This document shows, one piece after another, positions 1 through 13,246 of a DNA stretch of 64,000 nucleotides. Each line of letters opens with the position of its first letter. The stretch's first letter is position 1. The notes under the pieces were generated by a model. It saw only the letters and a program-made list of their open reading frames with translations, was not told where the DNA came from and made no database searches. Source of the DNA: Tetmemena sp. SeJ-2015 (taxonomy: Eukaryota; Ciliophora; Spirotrichea; Sporadotrichida; Oxytrichidae); NCBI GenBank assembly GCA_027382625.1, contig JAJKFJ010021470.1:1-64000 (forward strand), given 5' to 3'. Made by a program: the position numbers and the translations under genes.

Positions 1-85
1 AAGATTTTCAATAACTGAAGTGAAATCTTAATTATCATTAGAAGTAGAGAAGATGTATAATTTTAATATTTCAATTTCTTGATAA

Positions 86-3000
86 ATGAATAATCAAGAA
101 CAACAGCAGCAATAAATTTAACTAACTGTGCAGTCATTCAGCTCACAGGAGAATAAAAGCTCAAACCATAATCTTACTATACTCAATAAAAAGTAAGAGA
201 TATTCCATTTTTATAGAGAAGCGAACTCTATTTGGTATTGAATTTGAATTAAGAAAACTGCTTGTTATTTATACTGAAATTATTTTATAGTGATCGGTTC
301 CTACACCAAACTACAGAGGATAATCGAATATAATTATTCGTGAAGTAACCGAACTCCCCTTCTCTGTAATCCTTTGCTATTAAAAATGGTTAGCCTCTCC
401 CTTCCTCGACCGTTTTGATTGGAGGTAAGGAGAAAGATTTATTGCAAACTTTATATCAAGATATCTTTGAAATAAACCAAATCCTTTTAGATAATTATGC
501 CAATCGACAGAGAGAGGGCCCTTGTAGTTTAGCTTTGAGTTGCCTCAAACCCAAAATGCCTCAAAAGCGATTAATCTTCAGTTCATAAGATTGCGATAAC
601 TCATCAGGTAAATCAACATATTTATAGTCATGATATAGATTCGAGTCAAAGTTCATAAAGTGACAAAATAGCTTCACCATTCAAGAATTCAAATACCGGA
701 TCTATGAGTAAGCAGCTTTTATTTTCCATTTAAATCTTTTACTTAGGAGCCTCCATGGCTGTATTTTCAAATCCAAACGGTTTAAAAAGTAATCCATCTT
801 CACCCTTAAGGCCTGCCATCACTCCAATCCCGACAGCTCACTCTAGAAAGGAAAGTTCTTATAATAGTTATTTATAAAAGTGGCCCAGAAGCTGATATAT
901 CAAATTAATACCAACTTGCAGGAGGAGATAAGCAGACAATGCAATTATTTATCTTTGTTGTGAGATCAACCTAATTCCACCAGAATAAATATGATAAATA
1001 CAATGCAACAAGCTAATTCTATTGCATCTCCTTCAAGGTGACTTTTGCTAACAAGGAGAAATTCAAGCACAAGTGTAGTGAGTGGAGGCCAGCAAGTCAT
1101 CTCCCCAGAAAAAGATAAGAGAGCGGCTGAGCATGAGATTCAGGAGTAGTAGCAAAATAATTAGTCAAGCTTATTTTAAGCTTTATCTAATAAGAATAAA
1201 TTAAATAGTCAGTCTATTAGGACTAAGCATAAAGAAGAAGCTCATGGGTATGATGGCATTATAACAACAGAAAGAAGAGTAAACTTTGTAGCTGTTAGGT
1301 ATTAAGAAGAAATAATCTCAATCTACTTAATAAATTTCCTTCAAATAATTAGTTATAATCATTTACTCTGTATTTTACTATCTGATTCAAGCAAGTTTAA
1401 GCCCCAAAGCAGATCATAATTAAATTCTTTATTCGGAGGGAAATCAAAATTCGTCACCCCAAGGAGCTGGAAACCAAGGTTAAGGGAGTAATGGAAATGT
1501 CTCTTCAAACGGCTCATAAGGAATGCCTTTGGAGACACTAAGAATCTTTCAGTTAGTTCATAGGTTTCCCAAAAAATTTTTGACATCTTTATTTAATTTA
1601 TCACTTTTCAAGTTAATAAATTTGTAAAATGATTAGGTTACAATAAACTATATAAATTATCAAAAACTAAACGAAGTCAAAATTTAGATATTAGAGCAGT
1701 GCAAGATTAATTAACACGGATTTTTAAGGACTCTACTCTTGGCTCAAAGTATCCAGGCCATGAAGGATTACAAAAAGCTAGACAAGCTAATTAGTCCTGC
1801 AGACCCAAGATTAGATGAGCGCGCGGTCGCAAGGATTCATCCCACATTTTTTATAAAATCTAGGCTGAACGAATAATAATTGGAGAAAACCCAGGAACTT
1901 TATTAGTAAGTGGAGCTATATTAAACGAAGCTGTGAATAAGACATTCAAGCCTTTCGTTCATCAAACTTTGCATTAAATTGACCTTAAAAATGCAGGCCC
2001 CAATAAGATTAAATAAGGATATATGATTTCTGATCAGGGCAGACAGATAAAGAAGTTTAAGAATCTAAATGATATGATGAAGGATCTAGACAGAGAAACA
2101 TAAGAACAAAGAAAGTCAAAGCAAAGGCCTAAGACTTCTAAAGCCGCTGCGAATCCAAAGCTACAAGAAGAATTATTTTTTGTAAGTATTTTAAGAAGGT
2201 GAAGAAGCGTAAGTGAGGTGTAAGCAAAACCGAGAAACGATGAAGTTGCAAAATTCTTTGACACTCTTCCTGCTACAAGTTGGGATGATATAAGAGAGCG
2301 TGAGAAGCGTCAGTAAATGGATTAGCTTATAATTTAACTACTGTCTAATAACATTAGCTAATGAAGCAATTTCAGTTAGAAGAAAAGTCTGCCTTTGATA
2401 AGGGAAAAATTCTATGGAATAGTAAACTTGAAGGTTTGTTTAGCAGTCATAAACGTGATATTAGACTCGGGTTGACCTAATATTCTTCAACTGGACCCTG
2501 GAATAAAGTGGTATTGGGTTAGATGGATCAACTCCGAACAGACATGCATAAAAATACTTCCTCCTAGAAGGATTTGTAAAAGGCTTACTACAATTTAAAA
2601 TACGACAAGGTGAGAGAGATAGTAAATACCATTCCATCTCTAAACGAGTGTCTTGATAAAAGACTATTCCAGAAAAATGTTAACAATCTCCCAAGAGACC
2701 AGATGAATGGAATTGAGACACAGATAGCTGAGGATATTCTCTGGACATATACTCGAAACAAGCATAGCTATCAATCTGCAAGAAATAAGTTTTTCAAAGA
2801 GAGAGTTCGCACCTCTGCTGAAAAAATAAAAATAGCAGAAGATAAGTTTGAGGCCAAAGCTAAATCGGTAGAGCGAAAAGGAGAGTATAAGAAGCTATCT
2901 AAGCGCTATAGAACCATTCTAAATGGATTATAGAAAGGCACTGTCTCTCTCAAATCACCTTAAACTAGCAACTAGATCAGAATTTAAAATCTATACTAGC

Positions 3001-5021
3001 AAGGGCTCCATCATTAGTTTGAACCAAAGCCTTTGTAGATGGCTGCTCCTAAATAAGATTCCACTAATGAGTACCTAAACACACGAATGGCACTTGACTA
3101 ATTCCAGGCTGTGAATTTAATATGGGATTATTTAATAAAGTTTTTAATTGTGTCTAAAGTTAATTCTCAACCCAAGTTTGATAGAGCTATAGGTATTTAT
3201 CTTTCGATTAGTATTTTGAGATAACAGCTATACCTTAAAAGTACTTTATTGAAAAATACGCAGGTGGACCGAGTTCAAATAAAGAAAAAAGAAAATAAGT
3301 TAGTCTCAATGATATAGTAAAGGCAGCAGTGAGAATCTAATCTTGGGCAAGAATAGTTATTGCAAGAAAAATAGCAAGGGACAAAAAGAATGAGTACGAA
3401 AGGCAAAAGTTAAGAACTCAAAACATATTTTACATAATTATAAAGTTTTTCTTTGAAGAGAATCTGAAAAGACAATAGGAAAAGCTTGAGAGAGAAAGAT
3501 TTTATCGGCAAAGTGCTGGATAGAGTGTAATTATTTGAATTCATTTTTAATATAAATGATAGGAAGATAACCACTCTCCAAGAAACTTATTTCAGCGTAA
3601 TACGAACGCAAGGTTTGATTCTCAAATTGGCTCAGGTTCGATAGCTTTATTCTAAACAAACAGCTCATATATGCAAAGCTCCCCTTCCCCAAGCAATTTT
3701 AGTTAAAAAAGCTGAAACGATAATAAATTTACTAAGCAAGAGTAAAAGCTCTAAGCAACTGAACTAGAGTTAAAGTTAGAGCATATTGCTTCACTAGTAG
3801 TAAAATAATTTGAAGAGAAGTCTCTTTAACAGTAAAAGAGAGCCAAGTGCTTCCAAAAGAGAACTGAAATAGAAAAACTAACTAGATGGGGATATTTTTA
3901 CTTAGAACTTATTAAAATTATTTTAACAAAAACATTTAGCAGCTAAGAAATTCACAAGCGAGCCTTAACGGTCCCTAATCAGCAGTACTTAACTCATAGT
4001 ATCTATAAGCTAAAGCATCTAATGCTGGCCTTTAAAATTACAATGAAAGCTAGACAAAGGTTGGGACTGCTAGTCGAAGGGCAAGTGTTGCCAAAAGTAC
4101 AAATTCAGTCTTCAAGCCCAATTTTTCAACAACTTCTTTTAAATTATATTCCATTATATTGTGTACTTCTAAAGGAGGTGCATTAGATTTAAAGGACCTT
4201 GTAGAGCTACCATCTTCACTAGATTTAAAAGAGAAAACCTATAAAACGCCTGGTCAGTTGAGAAAGAACATGCAAATGGTCATTGCAAATATGTTCCAAG
4301 CTTGTAAGAAAGGTAATTGGAACTAAGCATATAAATCCTTGCATATTTTATAGAAACTATATTGACAAGAATAGAGAAAGATTGACATTAGAAGTGCTTT
4401 AAAATACTAGAGATGCAAAAGGAAATACACCACTCTATGTAGCAGTTGCTAATAAACACTTTGAAGTAAAATTAAAGTTTGCTATTTACACTTCGATACT
4501 GCCAAATATTTGCTGACAGAGGAGTTTAAGCTACCACCTAAAATAATCTATATTTTCTTATCGATATTAAAATGAGAACGGAAACACGGCTTTGCATAGA
4601 GCTTTCATGAATCAGGATTACGAGATGATTGGGCTATTAAGAGATAGAGGAGGTAGCTTTGATTCCTTGAATGACTTAAACTAGACTCCTCTCTACTTCG
4701 GGTCTAAAGCATTAATTACTAAGCTAGGCATTTAGAGCAAGCCAGTGAATTTTATGAGCTCTTAGGAGGCAGCGTCAAAGTTTTCTTAAGAAAAAGCCAA
4801 GCTGATAGTTACAGTAGCAATTTAATTTAGAGGTTTATTTTATTTTATTTAAGAAAGCCAAAGATGCTATAAACGAGAATCCTGACATGTTTATTGAGGA
4901 AGGTGAAGACAAAGAAAGCGTAATTAGGGGAGTTACTATTAGACTAAATTCTAAAGAGATGGCTAAGGATTTCGCTCCTTTATACGCATCAGCAAAACAC
5001 TCAAAGAACATGCTTTAATGA
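86..5021 (+). CDS. Large IQ-motif and ankyrin-repeat protein (interrupted gene)
   Basis: Open in several frames joined by introns and probable IESs; TAA and TAG are read as Gln. The first block starts MNNQEQQQQQ. A clean coding block runs from about 2610 to 3130 and is rich in Lys/Glu helices. An IQ calmodulin-binding motif lies near 3320-3390 (AAVRIQSWARIVIARK). Two ankyrin repeats follow near 4395-4470 (DAKGNTPLYVAVANKHFEV) and 4570-4690 (ENGNTALHRAF, then NQTPLYFGSKA). A good intron is GT-AG near 3193-3227. The gene ends with HSKNMLQ and TGA at 5019-5021. Family knowledge: the IQ motif binds calmodulin-type proteins and ankyrin repeats bind proteins. The cellular role is not identifiable. 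It could be two genes, but no TGA-terminated block with a following clear start was seen. Convergent with the next gene (102 nt apart). Confidence 0.65.
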
Positions 5022-5123
5022 GTTTAAGTTAAACTTAATTTCAGACTTTAAATTTAAATAAATATCAGGAAATAAATTTTTCACTTATTATAAATCGTTT
5101 CGTAAATAACTTATCTGAAATCT

Positions 5124-8100
5124 TCAATCTCTTTCTTCTAATTTAAAATTAATTAATTTTTGCTAAAGTATTTCTTCGAAATGTTTGAATCTCTTGAGTT
5201 TTCCTTGCTCCTAGGCTGAAGTAGTCGATACCTGAATCATTCTGTCTTGCAAGTCTTCGTGATCAAATATATGCATCTTTAGCAACTCAAAATATTCCTC
5301 ACTCATCGCTTGCTGCAACTCATATTTTCTTATACACAGCAAAAGATATTAATTTATTAAGAGTGTTCTGGGTAGCGATAACTCTACTTTTCCTAGTTGC
5401 TCCCAGCATCATTTCACTCTAACCAAACCAATCTCCTGTTTAAAACAAAGAAATTATAGATAAAATTTATTCAGTAGAAAGCAATCAAATCGCCTCAGTG
5501 ATGTAAATTTTTTCGTCAATAATATGCTTAGCATCGATTGCAAGGGTCATGATTTTTTCCTAAAAAGATATTTAAAATAATATTTCTGATTTAATAACGT
5601 TTACTATTTTATTCTTAAATAATCTATAATACTATATAAAACTGTTTTATACGTCGAAAATTGGAAAAGCTTCTCCTCTTAATTCTGGTTATGTTCTATA
5701 TAAGACTAGCCAGCATTAAAAGAGCCATTTTAGAAGAGTTGTATTTGCATTGGATCGCTATTCATGCCACTTAACAAAGCCTAAGGATTCTAAACAATCA
5801 CTTGCTAGATAAGTTGACCACTTCTTACTATGAACATCTCCTCAGACACATCCCCTATGTCATACACCTTTTTACCCTCCTCAAATAATCTTGGCACCAT
5901 CAAACTGCAAACTCAATTTTAATAAAAACCGTAAATAAGTATTTTTCCTAAACTCTGTTAAGAGTCTCCTTTTCAAGTTTCTTGAAGAATTGGCACTTGG
6001 CTAAAAATTAAGTGTCGTCCTCTTTTCCCTCTCTTAAACTTAAGATTAGTCATAGTTAATATAAAATATGCAGACAACTTGCTATTTTGATGCACTTAGC
6101 GAATTCTTTCTTGTTAATTGCTATCAATTATGTCGTTCTCTAGACCATCAAGACTGAAGAATGAGACAAGTACTCTGCAGGATCGAATAGAAAATGAGGC
6201 AAAAGCTTTAATTGTCGGAAATTCTCTCTTGGATCTAGCTTGATAATTTTACCACTGAGGATAACTTAATATGAGTCATCGCTTTTATATTTAACTATAA
6301 GATTGTTGAAAAAATGAAATCTTACTGATTTCGTTTGCTTTGAGTGTGATAGTGAAAAACTTTCTTGAAACTTCCTTAACTAGATTCTTGGGAAAGTCTT
6401 TAAATATAGAAATGGTGTACAGATAATCTATGATTCTATCTTCCTCAGCAGTAGTTCTCTCTTGAGCAGTCTTTTAGAATATGGCAAATAGTGCATGATA
6501 CTCTTGCTAGTTAAGTTACTTGTCAAAATTTTAGGTCAAAGTTTAAATGAATTGCTGTGACTGCTGTTTTAGATTTTCATCTGTGATTGTTGCTGAAGCT
6601 CCTAGATTAAGAGAGTTCTGTTCCATTAAGTTTTGATTGCTTCTATTCCTTTCAAGGAAATTAGTCCTTTCTCCTTCATTTAGATTCATAGAAGAGGCGA
6701 AATTGTCTTTTGTAAAATCACTAATGATATTGAGTTGCATAGACTTAGATTTTGATTAAACGTTTTCAATAGACTGTTACCTCTTTGGGCTTCTCCTGTT
6801 CTCTTCCATTATTTTGCTAAAGTTGTTAAAAGTTTAAGCATTTTCTTGAGATGACTTCTTCGGGCTTTTCTGTTTAACTTACACTCCTTTACTCAAATTA
6901 ATAATCTCATCTATCGCTGTGGTAAAGTCTTTCTCATCAATCCCATTCACCATTTTAGAGCCTGAACCTCCATTAGGTTGGATTTTTCTCGTCTTTGAGT
7001 TTTGTTTACTCTGAATTCCCCTTTCCTTTAGAAGCTTTTTGAGACTATTGTGCCTTATTCTCAGGCTTGAATTTTAATATGGCCCTTCTAAAGTGGCTGC
7101 CTGAGTGTTAAATTTCTCTCTTAACTCTTTTGAAGAATTCAATTAGAGTGACAAATTAGTAAAGAATTTAAAATATGACGATTGACTTTAATGTGCAATC
7201 AATTTCTTTTAACTCTAACTATTATCAATTTGGTTATTAGATCCATATTTGTATTTGCCAAGACGTTATTTCATCTAATTTTGAATTTTCCTTAACAGCT
7301 TTTTCTTATCTGCTGCCTAACCATCATTCTTGAGCAATAATTCTGCGAAGGATATTTTGTCAACAACTTTTTCCTCTTAAACTTATCTCATTCTAGCACT
7401 ATCATTTAGAGTTTCAATTTTGGGTTAGCCTTGAACAGTTTCAAGAGTTTCCTCAAGTGAAAAAGTTGAGCCAGTCTTGTTATAGTCACCTTCTCTAAAT
7501 CTTTGAATCCTATCTTAGTGCTAAAGGTTAAGCTAGTAGTTTTAGAAATCGTCTATGTAGTCTTGATAGTTTTCATTTGTTTCATCTTGCAGTAATATTT
7601 CATGATCACCTGCCACTCTTTTTTGAAGAGGGGTTTATTCGGGATGATTTGGCGTAAACTAAAAAGGCACTCTAAATTAAAAAGTATAAAATTTAGAATT
7701 ATAAACTGGACTGCTCCTTTAATTGATTACTCTGAAGTTACTCTCTTCTCTTTGGTGAATATTATTCTGTGTGAGTCAAGATTCGAGATTTCGTTATTTA
7801 GAAAGAAGCGAAATTGGCTCCACTTAAACTAGACAAAAAGAATATTCTTATGATTTCAATTATAGACCTTTTTATAATATCTGGCAGAGCTAGTTAGTTG
7901 CTATTCTCAGAATTCATTACTTTCACTTTATATATTACACTAATAAAATAGTTCAAAATTTATCATATTTGAAACTTTTTCGTGGTTATTGATAAAGGCT
8001 GCCTATACATTTGAATAAGTTGCGTCATAGATTTCTGTATTTGTATCATGGATGGGATCTTGATTTAAGAAAGGAGATCTCATTTAAAGATCCTGAGAGT

Positions 8101-8475
8101 CTTGCAAGTAAGTAGGATTCAAAAATAAAGAATAATAATTATTCTCTTCATAATCAAGAGTATTTTGCATGAGAAATGTAGATTAGGCTCCATTTCCATA
8201 TTTTTTGACAAGTTCATTATGCTCCAAAAGACTCAATGTATTGTTATCAGATGGATCAAGTAAGATATAAAATTAGAGAGAAAAATCGAATTAATAAATT
8301 ACTAGATATCTCTGATCTTCTTTGGAGGATTGAATGAAACTTTAGTAGATTAGGATCTGATCATCTCTCTGCTTTTCATCCGTTATTCTTTTTAAGCCTC
8401 TTTGCTAATCTACTGCTACTTTGCTTTAAACTCGTTAATGGCCTGCTTCCAATCAGATATAACGTTTTTGTGCAT
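5124..8475 (-). CDS. Cyclic-nucleotide-binding-domain protein
   Basis: Starts MHKNVISDWKQAINEFKAK at 8475 and ends KLINFKLEERD with TGA at 5124-5126. The N-terminal half is Ser/Gln/Asn-rich and low complexity. At least two cyclic-nucleotide-binding folds lie in the C-terminal third. One contains DDSYQVILSGKIIKLDP near 6200-6280. The second contains FEEGKKVYDIGDVSEEMFIV near 5800-5900 and its phosphate-binding cassette GDWFGQSEMMLGATRKSRVI near 5340-5430. In canonical cAMP sites the cassette reads FGE, followed by small residues and an Arg. Here the Glu is replaced by a TAG-encoded Gln although the Arg is kept, so ligand binding may be altered. Likely role: a cyclic-nucleotide-responsive or structural protein. 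No kinase or channel domain was seen. Introns and IESs interrupt the gene (for example near 5440-5465 and 5560-5650). Confidence 0.75.
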
Positions 8476-8865
8476 TTTAGAATCTTTTCTTTCGAAAAAA
8501 ATTTAAATTAGAAAGTTTAAATTTATGCAGGAGTTTACACTTATCAAAACTTAAGTTCCTTCATTTCTTGGCTAGATAAGGCCAACTTATGATATTTAAA
8601 AGAGGTGACCCTTTAAGAAACACCTTATATTTTTAATGAAATTATATAGAACCAATTCCAAACGATTTATAAATATAACATCTAAGAATATTAAAATAAT
8701 TGAGGTTGCACCACTTTCTTGGAAATTAATTTACCAGTAAAATTTATCATATTTGCAAAAAAAAACATAGTAATGATAGATATATGATTTTTAATAGAAG
8801 CTCTTAAAGACTTCTTATTTTTAAATTATAATTTAATTTTTCTTCCAGAGACGTTTCTCCAAATA
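8476..8865. other. AT-rich intergenic stretch, upstream of a minus-strand and a plus-strand gene
   Basis: About 390 bases of AT-rich sequence with no block that reads as coding under the TGA-only code. It should hold the 5' region of the cyclic-nucleotide-binding gene. No recognisable regulatory motif seen. Confidence 0.4.
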
Positions 8866-9832
8866 GTGAGCTCTTGAACATTTAAGATTGCTAATTCTTC
8901 GTGGTATGAAGATTATTTGCTCTATTTAGGCCAAGGGTTAAAATCCTTTTCTTGCCACCTTAGTGAGCGTTATCATGCAAAATATCTGCCATCCTGTGAG
9001 ATCTTTCACTCAAACGAGGAGATACAAAATTTGTTTCTGAATAGCGATTTCTATTTACAGCAACTTAATTATGAGCAGTTTAAGAATATTCCCCTTCTCG
9101 ACCCATAGCTATCCCTTTTTAGTCATTTATATTTAAGAAATTAAAATTGGATTTGTCATTAGTTATTTGCGCAAATCTAGAATTTGAGTTGTAAAAAGTC
9201 CTGGATAGATATTTATGCAGTATAAATCAAGTACTTAAGTAATCGATTATAAATCAAAGAGATGTTGATAGTGATCCAATGTCGCTGTTTTAGGATCGTT
9301 TTAGCTAAGCTCCATTTCTGTTTGCTGCTTTTTTAGTTGTTTCATTCCTCCGAAATACTTATCAAATTATACTGAATTAAATTCTTAATTTAAATTAACT
9401 TCTGCACATTAAGTTAGCTAAAAAAGAGTGTTAAGTTTGTAGATTTTTTAAAAAGAAAATTGCGTTTTTTTTATTAAATTTTAAGATAAGTACTCACTCT
9501 CTTTCATAAAATTGAAATTTCTTATATGCTCGCTAGACCCCTCCATTCATCGAACTTGGTTTGACTATAAATTAATTATGAGATAAAATACGGCAGATAA
9601 AAGAGTATGCGAGCTCAACTCTCAATCCTAAGGCCAAATTATAATTGCCTTTAATAAGGAAATTAAATATAATTCTTACAGCTTCCGATCTAGGAGGGAG
9701 TGCTTGAAGACATCTGTAGGGATTAGCGCGATAAAGAATTTAGTCTCATTTTTATTTAATATAGATATTGATTTATTTTTGGTGTTTTACATTTTCTTTC
9801 AATTCATTTCTCTCACAACAAAAACATTTTGA
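8866..9832 (+). CDS. Hypothetical protein with hydrophobic segments; start unresolved
   Basis: Three coding-looking blocks on the plus strand. About 8884-9180 contains CHLSERYHAKYLPSCEIFH. About 9255-9375 contains NQRDVDSDPMSLFQDRF followed by a hydrophobic run. About 9490-9832 contains DPSIHRTWFDYKLIMRQ, then SVGISAIKNLVSFLFN and a hydrophobic tail ending TGA at 9830-9832. Hydrophobic stretches suggest a membrane protein. An in-frame TGA lies just upstream at 8875-8877 and no convincing initiator Met was found, so the N-terminal segment may lie across an unresolved IES or be missing. No family recognised. Could also be an isolated or scrambled macronuclear-destined fragment. Confidence 0.35.
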
Positions 9833-10015
9833 ATTTTTATATTGTAAACTTATTGGAGAAATGTAGACTTATTTATTAAGACCTTCTTTTTTTAAAAAAA
9901 AACTTTATATCTGAAGAAGCATAAAATAAAATCTTTCTCTGAATAGAAAAAAATATATAAATTGAATTTCTGATCTTTGATTTAACTTGTTTTCTTGTTT
10001 AACTTTAAAAATTAA

Positions 10016-12161
10016 ATGAAAATTTTAACTACAATATCGTGACTATATATTTAAGAGACTGTGGACAGGTGAGGAAGGAGAATTCTCAAAGAAAGATCTT
10101 GCTAAGTGGTACAAAGTCTACAACTAGACTAAACTAGCTGAGATGGGTGAAATATTTAATAAGAACAATGACGGCTATGTTATGGCCAACGATTGAAGTA
10201 CTACATTCAAACATAAACAGATTTTCACTTTGCTTTTGACTATAATTCATTGAATAACAATTATCTAAACATTGCTGGACTTTATATTTGCAAGAGAAAT
10301 TAAGTATAAAAATTAAATTCAATTGCCTTTAACATAAATTAAACATACAATTTATTTCTTATAGACAAGCTTTATGATGAGTATTTGTGAAGTTAATACT
10401 CGAACACTATTTTATTTGCTTTTTTATTTTAAATGGCGACTTGCTAAGATCTATCCTACCTTTATGACCACAGAGGCTGGCAATAAAGAGTCTAAAAAGA
10501 ACTTGCTGCCAAAACAAAGTAAATATACACAGAGAGAAAAACTCTTTACTCTCTAAAATTTCTTTAAATTCTTTCCTGTAAAAAATGAAGAGGGAACTTA
10601 TCTAAACGAATTTTAGCTTTGAAAATGTCCTGATAGACAACATGTCGGAGATAGAGGCAAACCACGGCAAAATATCTTTCCCAGGTGGAGCCATTCGACC
10701 TCAAATCTAAGCTACCACAGCATTCAATTCTACTTAGACAAGTAATTTACTAGCAAGTTCCAAGGGGTAAGTTTAGATTTCTCTTAACTTTTATATCAAA
10801 CTTTTGGAGTAAAGATTTCTACAAGGCCGGCAGTCTTTATAAGTATAAAGATTTTCAACACCAAATTACGATATTTAATGAGACGCCTTTCTTATTCCCT
10901 TTTTAGATACTTAAGTGGCTAAGATGCTCACCCTCAGTAGTTGGAGTAAAAGAATTACTTCCTTATCAATTCCTCTTATAGCTTAATTTATCTCTCTTAC
11001 TTAAAATATTATGCAAGCAGATTTGAAATTGTTATTAATTCTTAAATTTTCTTATTTATTTATATCTCTCTTACCCAATAATACTAAATTCTTATGTGAA
11101 TGCAAGCAATCCTAATTCAATGAGAGACCTTGGGAAAATGAGGGGAATCATGGACTTGCAGCTTCTCATGAATCAGCGACCAAACTCTAAAAGTAATTAA
11201 ATAAATCTATTTTAAGGTAATTCTTAAAAATTATCTTTTATTGTTTAATTGTCTACAAAATTTGGAAAAGAAGTCATCTTAACAATTTTTTCTTAATCGA
11301 GCCTTGAAGAAGATCATTAAAGACTACTCCTTTAATGACGAAAAAATATAAAGGACTAGCTTTACCCTTTTGAGAGACTAAAGCATCTTTATTTATAAAT
11401 ATTACTTTTTAGACTTAATTTTTCTGTTTAAAAGAGAGAGTTTACTTAATAGAAAACCCAGGCGTAGTTATAAACTAGAAATAATTATCGAGTTGACATA
11501 TTTTTATAATCTCTCTATCTAAAATGGCTGTTAAAATACTGAGCCCCGTCTCTATTTGTTTAAAAAGTTTTTCTTCCTCCAAATAATTGCAATTTTTGTA
11601 TTTTAAGTAGTAAAAATTTTCATAAGCATAGTCAGCAGTCTAGTAATGAAGTATTTGCAAAGAATAGATAAAATAGTAGCAGTAGATTTATTTTTGTTTT
11701 AATAAAAGATAGTCTGAATACAATCGCCCTTATTATTCCTAATAAAAAGCAAAGAAAAATTGGTAGAGACACTTAGGAGACTACCCATTTCAAGAATCAT
11801 CATTTATTGTTTATTTATAAAGCAATTAAAAGCTTAAACTGTCGACTTCAGCGGATCTAATAAAATATATTTTAGAGAATTCTTATCTATATAAAAATAG
11901 TGAATTTTTACCCAAGCTTATAGGTAAATTATCTCTTTTAAATAGGAAATTTATACCAAAATAATTTTTTTAATTAAAATAGCCTAAAATGTAGAGGAAT
12001 TATTTCTACAAATATCTGAAGTGGGCTTTCTATTCATTCTGAATTTTAATATGAAGCCCTTATAATATTTTGGAAGAGGAAATATTAGTTTCCTTGGATC
12101 TGTATCCCCCTTAAAATAATTAAAATTCTAATCTGCACCAAGATTTTTAATGTTTCTATGA
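10016..12161 (+). CDS. EF-hand-containing hypothetical protein (interrupted gene)
   Basis: The first coding block (about 10030-10195) reads GEFSKKDLAKWYKVYNQTK followed by an EF-hand-like loop, FNKNNDGYVMAND, with Asn/Asn/Asp ligands and the central Gly. Later blocks: 10450-10770 (KESKKNLLPKQSKY; FPGGAIRPQIQATTAFN), 11090-11190 (SMRDLGKMRGIMDLQLLMNQ), 11290-11460 (RALKKIIKDYSFNDEKIQ), 11640-11900 (IPNKKQRKIGRDTQETTHF) and 11990-12161, ending TGA at 12159-12161. The frame changes between blocks, consistent with introns (for example GTAAGT at 10769) and short IESs. The initiator near 10016 is followed quickly by TGA, so the start is provisional. One EF-hand suggests calcium sensing; the rest matches no family I know. 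Confidence 0.45.
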
Positions 12162-12274
12162 AGTATTTATCTTTAGATTTTAGTGTTCAGAACTAAGGAG
12201 AAACTGAAAGTATAAAATACCATTTCATTAACACCAAAATAATTTGGAGTTTATATTTTTTTAGTATATCACCC

Positions 12275-13202
12275 ATGGATAATCATAGCACCCTTAAGCC
12301 GCAGGCTTAGAAGCTAAAACGAGAAAATTCTTTAAGAATCTTATAGATAAACGCCAAGAGAGTTCTGAGTTAGCAGAACGACTGAAGGATACTAAAGAGA
12401 AGGGAAGAGTCTTTGACGAGGGCACTCAACTCTGGACTTTTAGATATGGCTCAAAAACTCAAAAGGTCAAGGATATAGTGAATGAAAGCAGGCAGTTATA
12501 AGAACTGAGAAAGACCGCAAACAAAATATCTTAGTCCAATTTCTAAAGCCCAGCAGGAATTTTTATCATCATATAATTTAATGGAAAGAAATTAGCCAGT
12601 TAAAAGCAAAGGTTCAGCTAGACTTATGCAGCGAAACCCTTCATCTCCCGCTCAAACAGCCAAAGCTATAACTTAAAAGCAATTCTCATTTTCTCATTTG
12701 TTTGAACTTTAATGATGAGCAGAGTACTGCTGGCAGATCTCAAAGATCAGGTATTTCCCAAGATAGACTTTCCGAACTTAAATAAAAGAGAGCACTTAGA
12801 AAAGATGCAGCTCTTTCCTATAGAGCTCTCTCTAAAACTTAAAGCTAACTTGGATTAAGTACTACTAGTTAGTAAAATCTTTTCAATGAGAGTGGATATA
12901 ACCCTCTTCCAATCGCTTAATATACCTAAAAATAAATGGATTATAAGTAAGAGTGGAATGAATCAAACTAAAATTTAAACTCTTAGAGAAGAATTTAAGA
13001 GGAACAATAGATGAGTTATAGAAACTATTCTCAAAATATATTTTTTAATTTACAAAATGGAATGAACTAATCCCATATGAAAAATAATGGAGCCGAAAGA
13101 GGGACTTTCCTTCAAAGAGAGCAACAAAAAGCTTAACAAAAATTCCAAAATCATATGAAAAATTAAAGTCTATAAAATATGATGACCCTTACTCATTATT
13201 GA
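12275..13202 (+). CDS. Gln-rich hypothetical protein
   Basis: Starts MDNHSTLKPQA. Continuing into KTRKFFKNLIDKRQESSELA requires removing 8 nt flanked by GCT repeats (12305-12315). A helical charged region follows (AERLKDTKEKGRVFDEGTQL), then a Ser/Gln/Asn-rich C-terminal half (RSGISQDRLSELKQKRALRK; HMKNNGAERGTFLQREQQK) ending MMTLTHY with TGA at 13200-13202. A second probable small IES with TTT pointers lies near 12690-12711. No known domain; the tail composition is typical of disordered ciliate proteins. It follows the EF-hand gene by 113 nt on the same strand and converges with the next gene (44 nt). Confidence 0.6.
12305..12315 (+). other. Putative 8-nt IES with GCT pointers
   Basis: The sequence is GCT, five bases, GCT. 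Removing eight bases joins the open frame MDNHSTLKPQA to KTRKFFKNLID without a stop. An ordinary small insertion or read error cannot be excluded. Confidence 0.4.
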
Positions 13203-13246
13203 TATGTATTCATTATTTTCTTATCTCATAAAGTTGAAAGTAAAAT

